From: Callaeas wilsoni
Taxonomy: Eukaryota; Chordata; Aves; Passeriformes; Callaeidae
Reading direction: 5' to 3'
Assembly (NCBI GenBank): GCA_013398955.1
Contig: VWPU01018811.1
Location: 62,001-126,000 of the forward strand
DNA length: 64,000 nt
A model generated the notes under the pieces. It was not told where the DNA came from. It did no database searches and saw only the letters and a list, made by a program, of their open reading frames with translations. How positions within the stretch are numbered: the first letter of the stretch is position 1; every line of letters begins with the position of its first letter. The position numbers were made by a program, and so were the translations under genes. Positions 1 through 11,500 of the stretch are shown piece by piece.

Positions 1-2839
1 TGTATTAATTTTGATAAAGTTAATATATAGATGAATAAAAGTGTGTTTTGTTTTTCACAGAAAAATTTAAAAACTTTTGTTGTTCCCTTAAGTAAAAACA
101 AAGATAATTACTTTCTTTGAACTAGTGCAATGGGTTTTTTAAGCTGCCCCAATTCAAGCTAATTTATACAACATACTGTGAATGTATATACACATGACAT
201 ATTTTAAGAATAAGAATACTAAGACACCTGTGAATTTTGGGATTTCTTACACCTTTTCAAAATTAATGCTTCTTTTCAAAAAAATGGGCCAATCTTCATA
301 AATTTGCATGTTTTCATTTTTGTCTTGTGCTCCAAACGCGCATGGCGTTCAGTTCAATCAGTTTGAATGGAAAAAAAAAAAGGGCTAGGATATTAAAATA
401 TATAAAGATGAAATAAAGGAGGTTATGTGGATTTTGGCAGTACTTCTGACTTACTGGTAATGCGTCTCTCCATACCTTGACATCCTAAGATGTCCAGCTG
501 TATGGCTAGATTTTTAACTGCAGTTGTCTGCCTATGCGTTGCCAATAATAGCAGTACAGGTTGCGTAGCAAGTAAATCAGAAAATATTTTCTAGGTATTT
601 TTATATAATCACATGCTCTCTCCAAGAGAGAAAATAACTCATATCAATATCTCTTAAAATTGATTATTATTCTGTTAAAAATTTGGTTTAGCAGATTGTA
701 TTTCGTTAGTTTTATCACAAACACTTTCTGTTTTATCATGTCACTTCAAAACAATGCTAATTTGTTAGATCTGATGTTGAGTACAGAAACATGGATAACA
801 TAATAGAGCATTAAAAACCACTTTGTGTTTCTGGGGATTTTTGGTGACAAATATCTGGCTGAAAATTTCAGCTAGGTGTGTAACTCTTGATATTCTTATT
901 AAATTGATTTTTTTTATCGGACTACTTCCTGTCATCATAATAGTTCTGTGCATAAAAATTGAACTATCAATTACATGTTTTGCATTTCTAGTACAAGTTT
1001 AAATTGCCTCCAGTAAGTTGCTTTTTCTCGATAACTCTGGACAAGTAAATTTCTCCTTGTAAGCAGTTTTCAGAATATGCTAAAATAGGATAAAAGTTAA
1101 ACCACAAGGGGAAGTTTCTGAACTCAATATGCATATTGTTAATCTTAAAAATTAAATATATTGGACTGTGAACCAATTTTCCTAGAGATTTTCCATCTCT
1201 TAGGTTCTTTTGAAATTTTATTGGATGATACAGAAGATAGTGCAACTCTTGGAATGGTCTTGCAGGAGATAAGAGATAATCTCATAAATTCAAACCCTAA
1301 GGATTTTTCTTTAAACAAAGATTTTTGTCAATCTCAATTGTTCAGGCTTTAGATTTGGTTACAGTCTTGAGGGGTTTTGAATCTTTCCAGTAGGACAAAA
1401 ATGATTGGAAATACTGCTGTTTTCATTTATACTGTCCTCTGTATAATTCGTTACTTCTAACCAAGGTGTAATGTCAACAGATGGAATCATAATTGACAGG
1501 CAGAATTTTAAAGCATTCTAAATGTCACTGGATCTTTTAATAAAATTAATTAGCCTGCCACAGAGAAAATTTACTAGCCTGCTGGTTAATTTCACAATGT
1601 AAAATCATGGGGTAGGTGGTAGAGCAGGCGAAAGCTTATTACTTTTAAATAATTATTTAAAGATGTGTGCTTTGCCACTTTCAAACATGGATTGCAAATG
1701 TGGCAAGAGCTTTTAAAATCCTCTAAATTCATAAGCAGTTGAGGATCATTTGAGGTAATATAATACAGTTGAATTTAAAGTTATCAGATAGTAGCTAGTG
1801 ACAGCTCACTGATTATGTGCTTGATTCTTTTGGGATTAATATTCTCAGTAATATTTAAATATAAGTCATGAGTTCAAAAATTGTGCCAGTCTCATTTTGC
1901 ATCTTGAGGAAACGCTGGTTTCAGAAAATTTAAACATCCAGAGTTACTTCCATTCCATTGTGCATCTCTCAGCTTACTGGAATTTAATATTAGAGTGTAT
2001 TAGAATGCACCACGAAGCAGCCCCATTTAGTTTTCAGAAGAATACTAATACATTGCCTAAATTGTAATGGGATTTGCAAATGTTGAGAGCACCTATGTAT
2101 ATATTCCGAACATAGTGATATTTGGAGCTAAGATAGGAAACATTTTGAGACTTCTCATTTTTAGTAATGAGGCATAACTGATCACTTAAGAGTATACTTC
2201 ATGTGTGTCTGTGTGGTATTGAAAGGTATTTATCTGGAAATTGTCATGTGAGTAGTTTTCTTTTGGATAAAGCTAACTTAAATGTGAACTTGTTGAAGAT
2301 AACTTAAAAACTGTAGCACAGTCTTTTATGCTTGCAAATTTATAACTTGCATACATTGAAAGTTTGTCTACTTGTCCACTTACCAAGATTGCTAGCTCCT
2401 AGACAAGCATATCTCCCTGATTTCCCATGCACACAGGGAGACTTAAATACCCTAACTCTCAATTCCTTCCTATCCAGCCTTCTAAGATAACATGAAGTCT
2501 GTGCTGTTTGTTGTCTCGTATCAGTTGTTCTCATGTTCTCCTGCCTGGCCAGCCACACAATCAACTGACTACTTGACTGGTCACATCTTTGACTGCTGAT
2601 TATATTGTAGAGAAATAGCAGAACTCTGTTCTCCTGAAACAGAGTTTATACAACATTCTTGCAGGAGTGCTGTGATTTGACATCAGAACAAAAATAAAAC
2701 ACTGAAAATAAAAATATATTGACTGGATACATATATGTGCTGTATCTAGGCTAGAACCCTTTGGTACATTTCTCAGGAAAAAGTATTTAAGTCTTAATTA
2801 TGTTTTCCAGTGTCTAATTTGTGTTTGTATTCTATCCAG
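1..2839 (+). other. FMN1: FMN1 intron (3' part, upstream of exon A)
   Basis: AT-rich intronic sequence ending in the acceptor tattctatccag at 2828-2839. I see no exon, recognisable transposon or RNA gene in it. The short ORFs on both strands (for example 1161-1352 and 2340-2564) resemble no family I know and lack splice-site context. The upstream FH2 exons must lie before position 1, because exon A starts inside a codon, supplying its second and third bases. Confidence 0.8.
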
Positions 2840-2901
2840 CTATCTTGTGTGTTGATGACTCCGTAGTAGATCTGGAAACACTGGAAGCCCTATATGAAAA
2901 T
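2840..2901 (+). CDS. FMN1: FMN1 exon A, FH2 domain (62 nt)
   Basis: First FMN1 coding exon in the window. It opens with two bases that complete a codon, then reads ILCVDDSVVDLETLEALYEN (20 residues) and ends in phase 0 before the donor gtaagt. The acceptor is ctatccag. The sequence matches the helical segment of FH2 just before the conserved L-D-K-P-E-Q-F turn, probably part of the 'knob' subdomain that binds actin. FMN1 nucleates and elongates unbranched actin filaments as a dimer and also binds microtubules and adherens junctions. Skipping this 62-nt exon would break the frame. Family recognition is from the joined exons; the knob assignment is by analogy with Bni1/mDia1 structures. Confidence 0.93.
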
Positions 2902-2954
2902 GTAAGTGTAAAAGTGGGGTAAAAATGTGGTTAATCACCAAAGTATTTTGGACA

Positions 2955-3672
2955 CAGACTTTAGGCTGCTCAGGGAACTAGTGAGTAAGGTCCTCTGAGA
3001 AAATGTTTATGAAGGTTCTGGAGTCCATCAGTGCTGATTATCATGAAGGGCACAGGAGCAGGCAATTCCTTAATGAAAGAATTCAAGCAGATAAAGCAGA
3101 AAGGTTGGCTTGGCTGAGCTGGGATCTTCTTCTGGAGCTAAGGCAAAAAAAGGTGCGTGCCTAGTGCAAGCAAGGTCAGCTGATGTGGGAGGAATACTGA
3201 GATGCTGCTTGGCACTGTAGGGAAAAAATTTGTACAGCCAAAGCTCAGTTGGAGTTGAAGCTGGACAAAACTGTGGGGGACAATTAAAGGAGGTTTTTTA
3301 AATATGTTAATGGCAAAAGGCAGTGTAAAGATAACATCAGCCTGTTACAGGATGAGGATGGCCACTTCACAAATAGGGACATGGACAAGGAAGAGATGTT
3401 TAATGCTTTCTTTGCCTGTCTTCAACACCGATGATGGGCTGAAGGGCTCCCAGTGCCCTGAGCTGGATGACCATGACTGTGAGATTGATCAGCTCCCAAT
3501 CAACTCTGAACTTGCATGGGATCTGCTGCTCCAGCTGGATCCCTATTTGTCTATGGGGCCTGATGGAATTCATCCAAGAATATTCAAAGAGCTAGGTGAT
3601 GTCATTATGAGGCTTTTCTTGGTGATTTTTGAATACTCTTGGGAATCTGGAGAGGTCCCAGTCAACTGGAAG
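2955..3672 (+). mobile_element. CR1 LINE fragment, ORF2 upstream region and start of reverse transcriptase
   Basis: Decayed chicken-repeat-1 (non-LTR retrotransposon) sequence in the same orientation as FMN1. The DNA reads through the typical CR1 ORF2 stretch before the polymerase (gcacaggagcaggcaattcc, ggccacttcacaaatagggac, ttcaacaccgatgatgggct). The frame from about 3421 to 3672 encodes FNTDDG, then GPDGIHPRIFKEL and WESGEVPVNWK, which are N-terminal reverse-transcriptase motifs. Several frame changes upstream show it is dead. The 5' end is truncated and the boundary is approximate. The fragment breaks off at VNWK, where a CR1 3' tail is joined directly. It lacks the roughly 80 residues that normally link this block to the catalytic palm. 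Confidence 0.85.
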
Positions 3673-3790
3673 TGTTTGGACAATGCTCTCAGGCATATGG
3701 TGTGATTCTTGCGGTATCCTGTGCAGGGCCAGGCGTTGGACTCAACGATCCTGATGAGTCCCTTTCAACTCAGCATGTTTGGTGATCCTA
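3673..3790 (+). mobile_element. CR1 3'-end segment lodged inside a CR1 reverse-transcriptase region
   Basis: About 118 bases matching the extreme 3' end of CR1: tgtttggacaatgctctcag, catatggtgtgattcttg, ggcgttggactcaacgatcc, ccctttcaactcagcatg. It lies between two reverse-transcriptase blocks in the same orientation, replacing the piece of ORF2 that should connect them. It could be a short 5'-truncated CR1 inserted into an older CR1 with loss of target sequence, or the product of recombination between two copies. The boundaries are judged by eye. Confidence 0.75.
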
Positions 3791-4870
3791 TGACCAAAGG
3801 AAGCCAGCTGATGTAATCTTTTTGGATTTCAGTAAAGATGTTGATGCTGTCTTTCACAGTATCCTTTTGGAGAAACTGTCCAGCACACAGCTGGATAAAC
3901 ATGTCATGGGATGGGTGAGCAACTGGTTCATGGGTCAGTCACAAAGGGTTTTAATGAATGGGGTGACATCAGACTGGTGACCTGTCACTAGTGGGGTTCT
4001 GCAGGGCTCTATCCTAAGCCCTTTGCTCTTCAACATCTTTATTAACAACTTGGACACAGGACTGGCATGTGTATTAGGTGAGTTTGACAATGATCCTAAA
4101 TTGGGAGGAGCCGTTGACTCCTTTGAAGGCAGAGAGGCCTTGACAAGGCAGGGCTGTGCAATCACTAACCACATGAAGTTTAAAAAAGACAAGTGACAGA
4201 TTCTGCACCTGGGATGGGGCAACTCTGGGGAATGAAACACTGAATAGAAGCTCTGTGGAAAAGGACCTGGGGGTCCTGGTCTGTGGCAAGTTGAACATGA
4301 GTCAGCAGTGCCCTGGCAGCCAGGAGGGCCAACCTTGTCCTGGGGGGCATCAGGCACAGCCGGGCAAGGAAGGGGATTGTCCCGCTCTGCTCTGCACTGG
4401 GGCAGCTTCACCTTCGGTGCTGGGGGCAGTTCTGAGAGCCACAGTATAACAAAGATATAAAGTGTTAGAGAGCATCCAAAGGAGGGCCACGAAGATGGTG
4501 AAGGACCTTGATGGGAAGACATACAAGGAGCAGCTAAGGTCACTTGGCCTGTCAACCTGGAGAACACTGATGGAAGACCTCATAGCTGTCTGCAGCTTCC
4601 TCACGAGGGGAGGAGGAGGGGCAAGCACTGATCTTCTCTTCGTGGTGACCAGTGACAGGACCTGAGGGAATGGCCTGAGGTTGTGTCGGGACATTTAGGT
4701 TAGATATTAGAAAAAGGTTCTTCACCCAGAGGGTGGTTGAGCATTGGAACAGGCACCCCAGAGAAGTGGTCACAGCACTGGCCTGACAGAGTTCAAGAAG
4801 TGTTTGGACAATATTCTTCAGCACATGGTGTGACTCTTGGGGATGGTCCTGTGTGCTAAGGGGCATATAA
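3791..4870 (+). mobile_element. CR1 LINE fragment, reverse transcriptase palm to near 3' end
   Basis: Second CR1 block, also sense to FMN1. The conceptual reading gives VIFLDFSK, HSILLEKL, QRVLMNGV, SGVLQGSILSPLLFNIFINN and KDLGVLV, which are the CR1 polymerase motifs in order. Stop codons interrupt it, and the catalytic F-A-D-D motif reads as F-D-N-D around 4082-4093, so the copy is inactive. From about 4460 it runs through the conserved 3' region (agcatccaaaggagggccac; gcattggaacaggcacccca) to cacatggtgtgactcttggg. It stops before a canonical ATTCTATG-type tail. The CR1 identity is secure; the right boundary is approximate. Confidence 0.88.
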
Positions 4871-5037
4871 GGCACAGAAGGAATTTGTCATGGATCTTTA
4901 AGCGTCACTGTTCTGCATAGTCTAAGTGTTTCTCAGTAAAAAAAAAAAAAATTGCTACTTGCAGGCAAACAGGTCAAGTAGTAATTTATTGATTTCTTAT
5001 TAATTAGTAACTAATTAGTTTATATTCATTCACTCAG

Positions 5038-5126
5038 AGAGCACAAAAGGATGAACTGGAGAAAATCAAGCAATATTATCAGACTTCGAAAGAGGAGGAA
5101 CTGAAGCTTCTGGATAAACCAGAACA
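5038..5126 (+). CDS. FMN1: FMN1 exon B, FH2 domain (89 nt)
   Basis: Begins in phase 0 (AGA) after cattcactcag and encodes [14 protein letters not shown], then [15 protein letters not shown]. Its last two bases, CA, join the first base of exon C to give Q. The KPEQF turn so formed matches the well-known 'EPEQF' position in other formin FH2 domains. Charged helical sequence precedes it. The donor is ca/gtaagatt. The naive reading runs straight on to a TAA at 5128-5130, but the donor GT at 5127-5128 removes it. Confidence 0.94.
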
Positions 5127-8100
5127 GTAAGATTTTTTTTTTTTTAAATATTTTGTCATTATATAATGTAGTCCTTTGATATGTTGAAAGAAATTTTGAT
5201 ACATAATTCTTAGTAAGTAATTATAAGCTTTTTTAAAATTATAAACTTTTTTGGTGTATTTCAAGGCATGATTAAAAAATTTGCCCTTTATACTAGACTT
5301 TTTTCAGACATGACAGATTTTACTACATCAACTTTGACCACTAGAACTGATAAAATATGTAGCCTTGAATCAATAAGAATTTTTGTTCCCGTTCTCACAT
5401 TTGTAAAAGGCTTATCCTTCCCTTAGAGCATTTATGGCTAAATTAACATTAAATAAAGCAGGGCCAGACTGATTTTGGTTGTTAATTATTTGAAAGAGCT
5501 GCATGAACAGAGGGTTTGGGTTGGTCTTGTGGTTGAGACACCTTGTACATTCTAGTCAAGTTGACTGAAGACCTGCAAGACTGATACCACAGTTCCCCTC
5601 CTGCAAATGTTGTGGCCAATGACAACTGTTAGGATGAAAAACTCAAGTGTTGCTCCTTCTGTTTTAATACACCTTACACTGATGTGAAAGAATCCCCTCA
5701 TGAAGAGAATGGTAATCCTGAATTTTATTTTAGTATATACATTTGATTTCAGATTTTGGCATACCAGTGTTTTTTGTCTTCTGCGACTTCATGGCTTTTT
5801 CCTTTTGTACTCTTATCCTCTTCAAATCTTCCTTCCCTGAGGCCTCTCTGTCATCTTGTTTCCTTTTTCATCTTGTCTGTTTTTGTCTTTTCTGCTGTTT
5901 CTGGTGTATGAAAGGGTAGAGAGAGGAAGAACTGCAATAGAGATAGTATATGATTGGTTAATGTCAGAATTACTGTATTTTCATACCTTTTTTTTCCATT
6001 AAAATGTTAGTGCTGAAGAACAGATTATTTTTTTTCTTTTTCTAGGTACATGAGGCTGCTAAATACTCATTTGTGACTGCACACCAAGGAATAGGCTAGT
6101 GTTAGGAGATAAGGCTATTATCTTACTCTTGATTAAGATAGGCTATTGTTCTTTAGTAAGTCTTAAGAAGACAAATATCTTTAAAGTGTGTATACTAGCT
6201 TACTTTTGCATCCCATGTCCATGGCTTTCATTGCCTTGGCTGGGGGCATAAGGATACATTGTGTGACTAGTTGATGTTTTCCAGAGCTTGAATCTTTGGC
6301 AGTCTGTTTCTGTATGTCCAAGTTAAATAAATATGAATGCATTTTGTCTTCTGGAGAATACGAATCTTGTAGAGCTCTAGGGTTATAAGAGGTTGTCTTT
6401 TTTGTACCTTATAGAGGAGAGAGGTTAATCTTAATTAAATACAAAGTTGGATTTATACTATCATTGGTCCATAATTAAGAACTGTAAATAAAGCAGTTAT
6501 GCCTGGTGGTTCAGAGTGAAGTAGTAGTATCAAAGACAAAAACTATTTTTCTATCAATTATTACTCTGTGTTCTCTCTGCAAGTCTTAAATATCCCATTT
6601 TTACCCTATAATTAAACTACATGGGTTAAGAAAACTAGCTTTTTTAAAGGTAGCTTAAGGGGAAAACAATTTGCTTTATGCACTTCTGTAAATTTTGTTG
6701 GACCTTCAAAATAATGTGCTTTCTGAAAACTCTGTAGATCATGTGCCCTTGGCTTTGTTGTCTAAGTCAGCCTCTAAGTCAATCTGACTGCAGAACTGGA
6801 GATTTGTTGGAACTGTGCTTTACTTATTAGCTCCATAAAAGGTTAAAGATAGAAAAGTGCTAAATTTGTGTGTGTGATTAAAAATATTTGCTGTGGGGCA
6901 TAAGCCTCATGTATTGTCTTTAATGAGGATCAGAACAAAAGTGTAAATGAAATCATTTGTCAGATGGTTGCACGTACTAACAGTAGTCATTCATATAGTG
7001 AAACCTTTGATTAGAGTTCACTGAAGTCTAAAGGAAACCCTTACGTGCTTGGATTACGTGCAGACAAATAAAAAGCTTTAGTGGTATCACTGATGTTCTT
7101 CTGCAAACGTGATTTTTGTTTGTCTTGCTTGTATGTTAAATTTGGCACAAACTGTAAGTATGACAGCAGCATAACAATAACCCCCTAAATTATGCTTCAT
7201 GATAATAGTTGTTAAAATGCTAATATTAATTACATGATAAAGAGTTATATGCAAAATCAGCCACAGTTTGGGGCTTTGCTAGCAGGATACAGGTGCTACA
7301 GCTGGTTTCCAAGAGACCCTTTTAGTTGTAGTAGTGTATTATCTGTGTAGTCCTATCCACTGTGAAATAAGTACTAATAAAGGAAATAGTAACAAAATAT
7401 GGTACTGGTTTGAATGTAGTTTGATTCAGGAAGTAGGGAGCGATTTATAATCACTGTCCCAGTAATTCCACTTGCTTCTCTTTGAAGACAGCTCTGCTTG
7501 GACTTCAGTTTATATCCTGCTGTCGTACTTAGAAGCTTGCAGGATTATATACACCTTTTTCCCAAAAAATTGTTTCTAAATTTTACATTCTTCAAATGTG
7601 GATAAATGTGATGTGAAAATTAGTTTACATCCTTAGAATCAGCCTTCCTTGTCCATCTTCTGCAAGAATGTTCTCTTACGCTAATACCATAACAATATGC
7701 CTGGCTTGAAAGTTCTCTCAAGTCCTTAACTACAAGATTCTGGTAGACTAAAGGAGTTTTCAAGTAAATGTATTTTTTATTTATGGTTTCTGAAAGAGAG
7801 GAGTACGACATACCTCACAGAGATGAACAGCATATTTTCTATGTTTATTTTAGGCCATCAGAATTGTACTAATGATAAACCCATCCAAAAGCTATGTCAC
7901 AGCCATGTCACCATTAAGTCGAAATCATACTTTTCTCAGACTAAAATTGAAATAAGAATATTTCTTTATCTTCTAAAGTTTTGTCCTTCTGAATTGATGG
8001 TTTATCTGTGACAACCATAGTTTCATGCTATGACTTTTTGTTTAGTAGCTACATTTATAGTCACTACAATTCCTTTTTGTGACGGATTTCAGTTATAAGT

Positions 8101-9805
8101 GTTCTGTCTGGATATTTACTTTGGATACTCTGAATTCCAAAATCTGGAGACATCTTTTTACGCTGATGCTCTTTTAACTCTCAGCACAATGACATTGTAT
8201 TCTGATAATCAGCCAGCTGGGAAATAGTTCTCTTTTCACAGGAATGCAAGAATATGTGTCATTTGACTTTTTAGATTTAAACTTTGTAATTGTATGTATG
8301 TTAGAACTTTAATGAAGCTGTTTGGTTTTTCTTTCCTTTGTTTCTCTCACACAAAGTGCAAAATACCCTCTTTTTTTTTCCTGGCAATGCCATTCATTCC
8401 CAATAGGAAGCATTTTTATTAATACCAGCTTGGCATTTCTTTTTTCCCACTTCTTAAGTCTAAGAGCCAAGCTGGGCCTCCCTGATCCTTTTCTCACAAT
8501 AGGTTTTTCATCAGGCAAGAAAGAAAAAGAAAGTAAAAGAAACAAAAAATGGTATTGCAATTAAAACATAGTATTTCACACCAGCCACAGGTGAATTCTG
8601 CTGATTTTATAAACAGTCACTATGTACTCAGCAAAGCCTAGCATGCATGAGAAATGTATAAAGCAGATTTAAACACACTGATATTATTTATTATGAAAAA
8701 GAAATAATTTGGAAAAATCAGGTGTATTGGCTTAAATAATGAAAATAAAGTTAAGAAGAATTCAAGCTAATAAATTGAATACTGAATTTCCCATAATTTA
8801 GTGATGTAGAAAAAATCTTTGTGGCATTGCATTAAAGGAATCTAAGGATATCTGTAGACAGGAGATTAGAATAATGATGCTAAAGTGATATTGGAGCAAA
8901 AGACAAGCTTGCTTCTAGATTTCAAGAAAGTTTGTGTATCTCTGAAATCTTAAACTCAAAACCCAAGAGCAAATTATTGTTATTACATACCGTTATTATA
9001 AGAAATGCTAAAGCTTCTTGTATTATTAGCCAAGCTCTTATATTTTAAATTGATGAAAAGGGAGGAATTACTCATGCCTTTGGGATGCTTTCATTTTTTG
9101 AGGTCTGAACTGCAGTTGTTGATTATGCTTCTATTGATTTTTATTTACCAAAGTGAAAAGATGAAAAGCTACAATAGAGTCATGAAGAATATGTACCTAT
9201 GAGGACAGATACAGAGCAGATGAAGACTTAGTAACTTTGCTGAGCGATGCCTGAAGGCAGATACACTGCAAATATTTTAGAGCTAAACACACAGCTAGGT
9301 GTATTCCCATAAAACATGCTGCTATATGATTGAAAGTGTGGTGCAATTTAGAAAAAAAAAATTGATGCTGGGAATCAGAAGAAAGCTGTTGGCAGACATT
9401 TTGTATTATGAAATAAATTTGTGGGCTTATACCAAGTTCTGTATCTCTGAGCACATTTTTAAGGGAAACAAAACTGCTTAAGTTAGTATGTAGGTAGTGC
9501 TATCTAGATTTTCCTTTTTTTTTTCAATGAATGATTTAGGTTTGAGATTCCTCTGTTTATTACTGTGCAGCTATGATAGTTAATGGACTGATATAATAAC
9601 GATTAATGTCATGCCTTTTTCTTGACATTGATAGGATTTTTAATGCATTCGTAGCATAAAGAATATAACAATTATAAATTCTGTCAGATTTGATTCAAAT
9701 AGGAAAGAGTGCATGTATATTTCATGATACTGCAGGCTTTGATCCATTATGTACCCCACAGAGGAGAATTATAAAGATTCATTAATAGTCCTTTTCCCCC
9801 CACAG
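5127..9805 (+). other. FMN1: FMN1 intron B-C (4.7 kb)
   Basis: AT-rich intron ending in a clear polypyrimidine tract (ccttttccccccacag). I recognise no transposon, exon or RNA gene in it. T-rich runs occur near 5131 and 6026. The overlapping ORFs on both strands around 8309-8564 come from low-complexity A/G-rich and C/T-rich sequence. Confidence 0.75.
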
Positions 9806-9935
9806 ATTTCTATATGAGTTATCTCAAATCCCCAACTTTGCAGAACGAGCTCAGTGTATTATCTTCCAGTCGGTTTTCTCTGAAGGGATAACATCAGTGC
9901 ACCGGAAAGTAGATATCGTAACTCGTGTTTCCAAG
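9806..9935 (+). CDS. FMN1: FMN1 exon C, FH2 domain (130 nt)
   Basis: The first base completes the exon B codon (CA+A, Gln). It then encodes [30 protein letters not shown] and [13 protein letters not shown], ending in phase 0 before gtaagtcc. The [11 protein letters not shown] and SEGITS blocks separate FMN1 from FMN2, which has NFSERVFCILF at this place. Structurally this is the transition from the knob to the long helix leading to the post, by comparison with solved FH2 domains. The length and phase (2 to 0) fit a single uninterrupted frame with its neighbours. Confidence 0.96.
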
Positions 9936-11353
9936 GTAAGTCCTAATGAAAGCTAAGTTAAAACTCAAATATGTTTTAGAGTATTTATAAGTGAGGAACC
10001 TTAATCCTGCTTACTGGCTTTTTAGGAAAATAAAACCATAGTAAATTTTTAGCTTCTTAGAAGAACAAAAGGAAGAGGGAAGCAGGAAAGTGAATTGCGT
10101 GTGATGCCCCATGGAATACATAGAAATTTGTTTGTATTTAAATGGTAGGTTTTTATTACTTTGCATATTAAGTAGTGTAATAGATAATCTCCATAAACTA
10201 GAAATTAAATATAAGACAAGTTTAGTACAGGGCCTTGCAAACTGCCTTTTTTTGCATACCGCTGTTGATGCCAATAGATACTTGTGATGTTCATTAGCTT
10301 ATTACATTCCCTTGGCATCTATTAATTTCTGGTAAACCTGATACAGCAGAATTTTTAGTATGGGACAAAGCTCTACCTAATTTTTCCGTATTATGAAAGA
10401 CTAAGGACAAGATTTTTAAATTATAACAAATAAATTATGAAAAGTAGAACGAGGTAAAAATTAGGAGAGAAATTAAATAGTGGCCTAAAGGTCTAACATC
10501 CTAACCAGAAAAGTAGTTAATTTTATTGGTTTTCTAATTTGAAGTTTGGCTTTGCTTTCACAAAGTACCCATGCTCTACTCCTTTGGCTTTCTTTGCAAT
10601 AGAAATAGTTACTTGTTTTTCCTTTCCAAAGGAGGCGTAAATAAGGAATCAGCGTTGTATGAGATAGGGAAAGTCATATTGCCTTCAGTTCACTTATGAG
10701 GAGTTCACACTGAAACTGATTTATCCAGTGTATAAGGCTACATAGTTAAGAATTATGCCTGTGACCTCATGTTCTCAACTGACAGATATCTTTATATGTA
10801 ACTGAAAATAATTTACTAGTTCTACACTGTGTTTCTAGAACTGTTTTCTGTTCTGAGGCATGTAATTAGTCCTTAGCCCTCTTATATCTGGATTAAGTAT
10901 GGATCCAGGAATGTGAATTTTCAGACCCGTGAGAAGCAGACTGAATGACAGTCTGAGTCTAACCTGGTGGCAGCAAAAATAGCACATCTCCGTTTGACTG
11001 CGCATTATGCAAACTCATGATAAACCACCTCCTTGTCTATAAGATTTTTGAAGTCTTCAAAGAATGTTTAGAAATCTTCCATTAATCTTTTTGTCATTGA
11101 CATAGTATTTGATGCCATATAATTTGCTTCATATGGATTACATTAAACATACTATCTTAGGGCGATACAGTCTAAAAAATGTTTCTCTTAAAGTTTCAAT
11201 TATTGCACCAACTTCAGCTTCCCTTACCTACCAAGGTAAAAACAGACAAGAAAAAAACTTAACAAAAAATAAAATGGAAAAAAAAAGTTATTTTATATTA
11301 GCAATTAGAAATTTTGTGCCAACAGAATTTACAGGCCAATATCCATTTTCCAG
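9936..11353 (+). other. FMN1: FMN1 intron C-D (1.4 kb)
   Basis: Short AT-rich intron from gtaagtcc to ccattttccag. I see no repeat or gene in it. An open frame runs through the acceptor into exon D in the wrong frame (11109-11363) and is not coding. Confidence 0.8.
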
Positions 11354-11500
11354 GCTTTGCTGAGCATGAAAAGTGTAAAGGAAATTCTGGGTTTGATTCT
11401 GGCTTTTGGAAATTATATGAATGGAGGAAATAGGACCCGAGGTCAAGCTGATGGGTTTGGTTTGGAAATACTCCCCAAACTAAAGGATGTCAAAAGCAGA
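11354..11500 (+). CDS. FMN1: FMN1 exon D, FH2 domain with GNYMN motif (147 nt)
   Basis: Phase 0 at both ends, 49 codons: [34 protein letters not shown] and [15 protein letters not shown]. The G-N-Y-M-N-G-G motif is the best conserved FH2 signature. In FH2 dimers this part of the post is gripped by the partner's lasso. The [20 protein letters not shown] block is typical of the formin-1/formin-2 branch. The acceptor is ccattttccag and the donor gtaagtac. Because the exon is symmetric, skipping it would keep the frame but delete the dimerisation motif. The internal ATG at 11357 is not a start. Confidence 0.97.

Larger units (their letters stand above)
2902..5037 (+). other. FMN1: FMN1 intron A-B (2.1 kb), almost entirely CR1
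   Basis: Intron from donor gtaagtgt to acceptor ttcattcactcag. About 1.9 of its 2.1 kb is the rearranged sense-strand CR1 element annotated separately. The only unique sequence is about 50 bases at the donor side and about 165 at the acceptor side. The acceptor side includes a poly-A run at 4939-4952. Confidence 0.85.

Noticed and set aside
1161..1352. ORF in the upstream intron as a missing FMN1 FH2 exon
   Set aside because: The translation (MDCEPIFLEIF...) does not match the FH2 segment expected before exon A, and no suitable acceptor/donor pair frames it.
3304..3705. 133-residue ORF as a host gene
   Set aside because: Its C-terminal part carries CR1 reverse-transcriptase motifs (GPDGIHPR, GEVPVNWK), it lies in a decayed CR1, and its last residues read through a CR1 3' tail.
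3935..4567. 210-residue minus-strand ORF, the longest in the window
   Set aside because: It is the antisense of the CR1 body; proline/serine-rich translation of GC-richer transposon DNA with no domain.
5121..5130. Stop codon TAA directly after the FMN1 exon B reading frame (apparent truncation)
   Set aside because: The donor gtaaga at 5127 removes it, and exon C restores Gln in frame.
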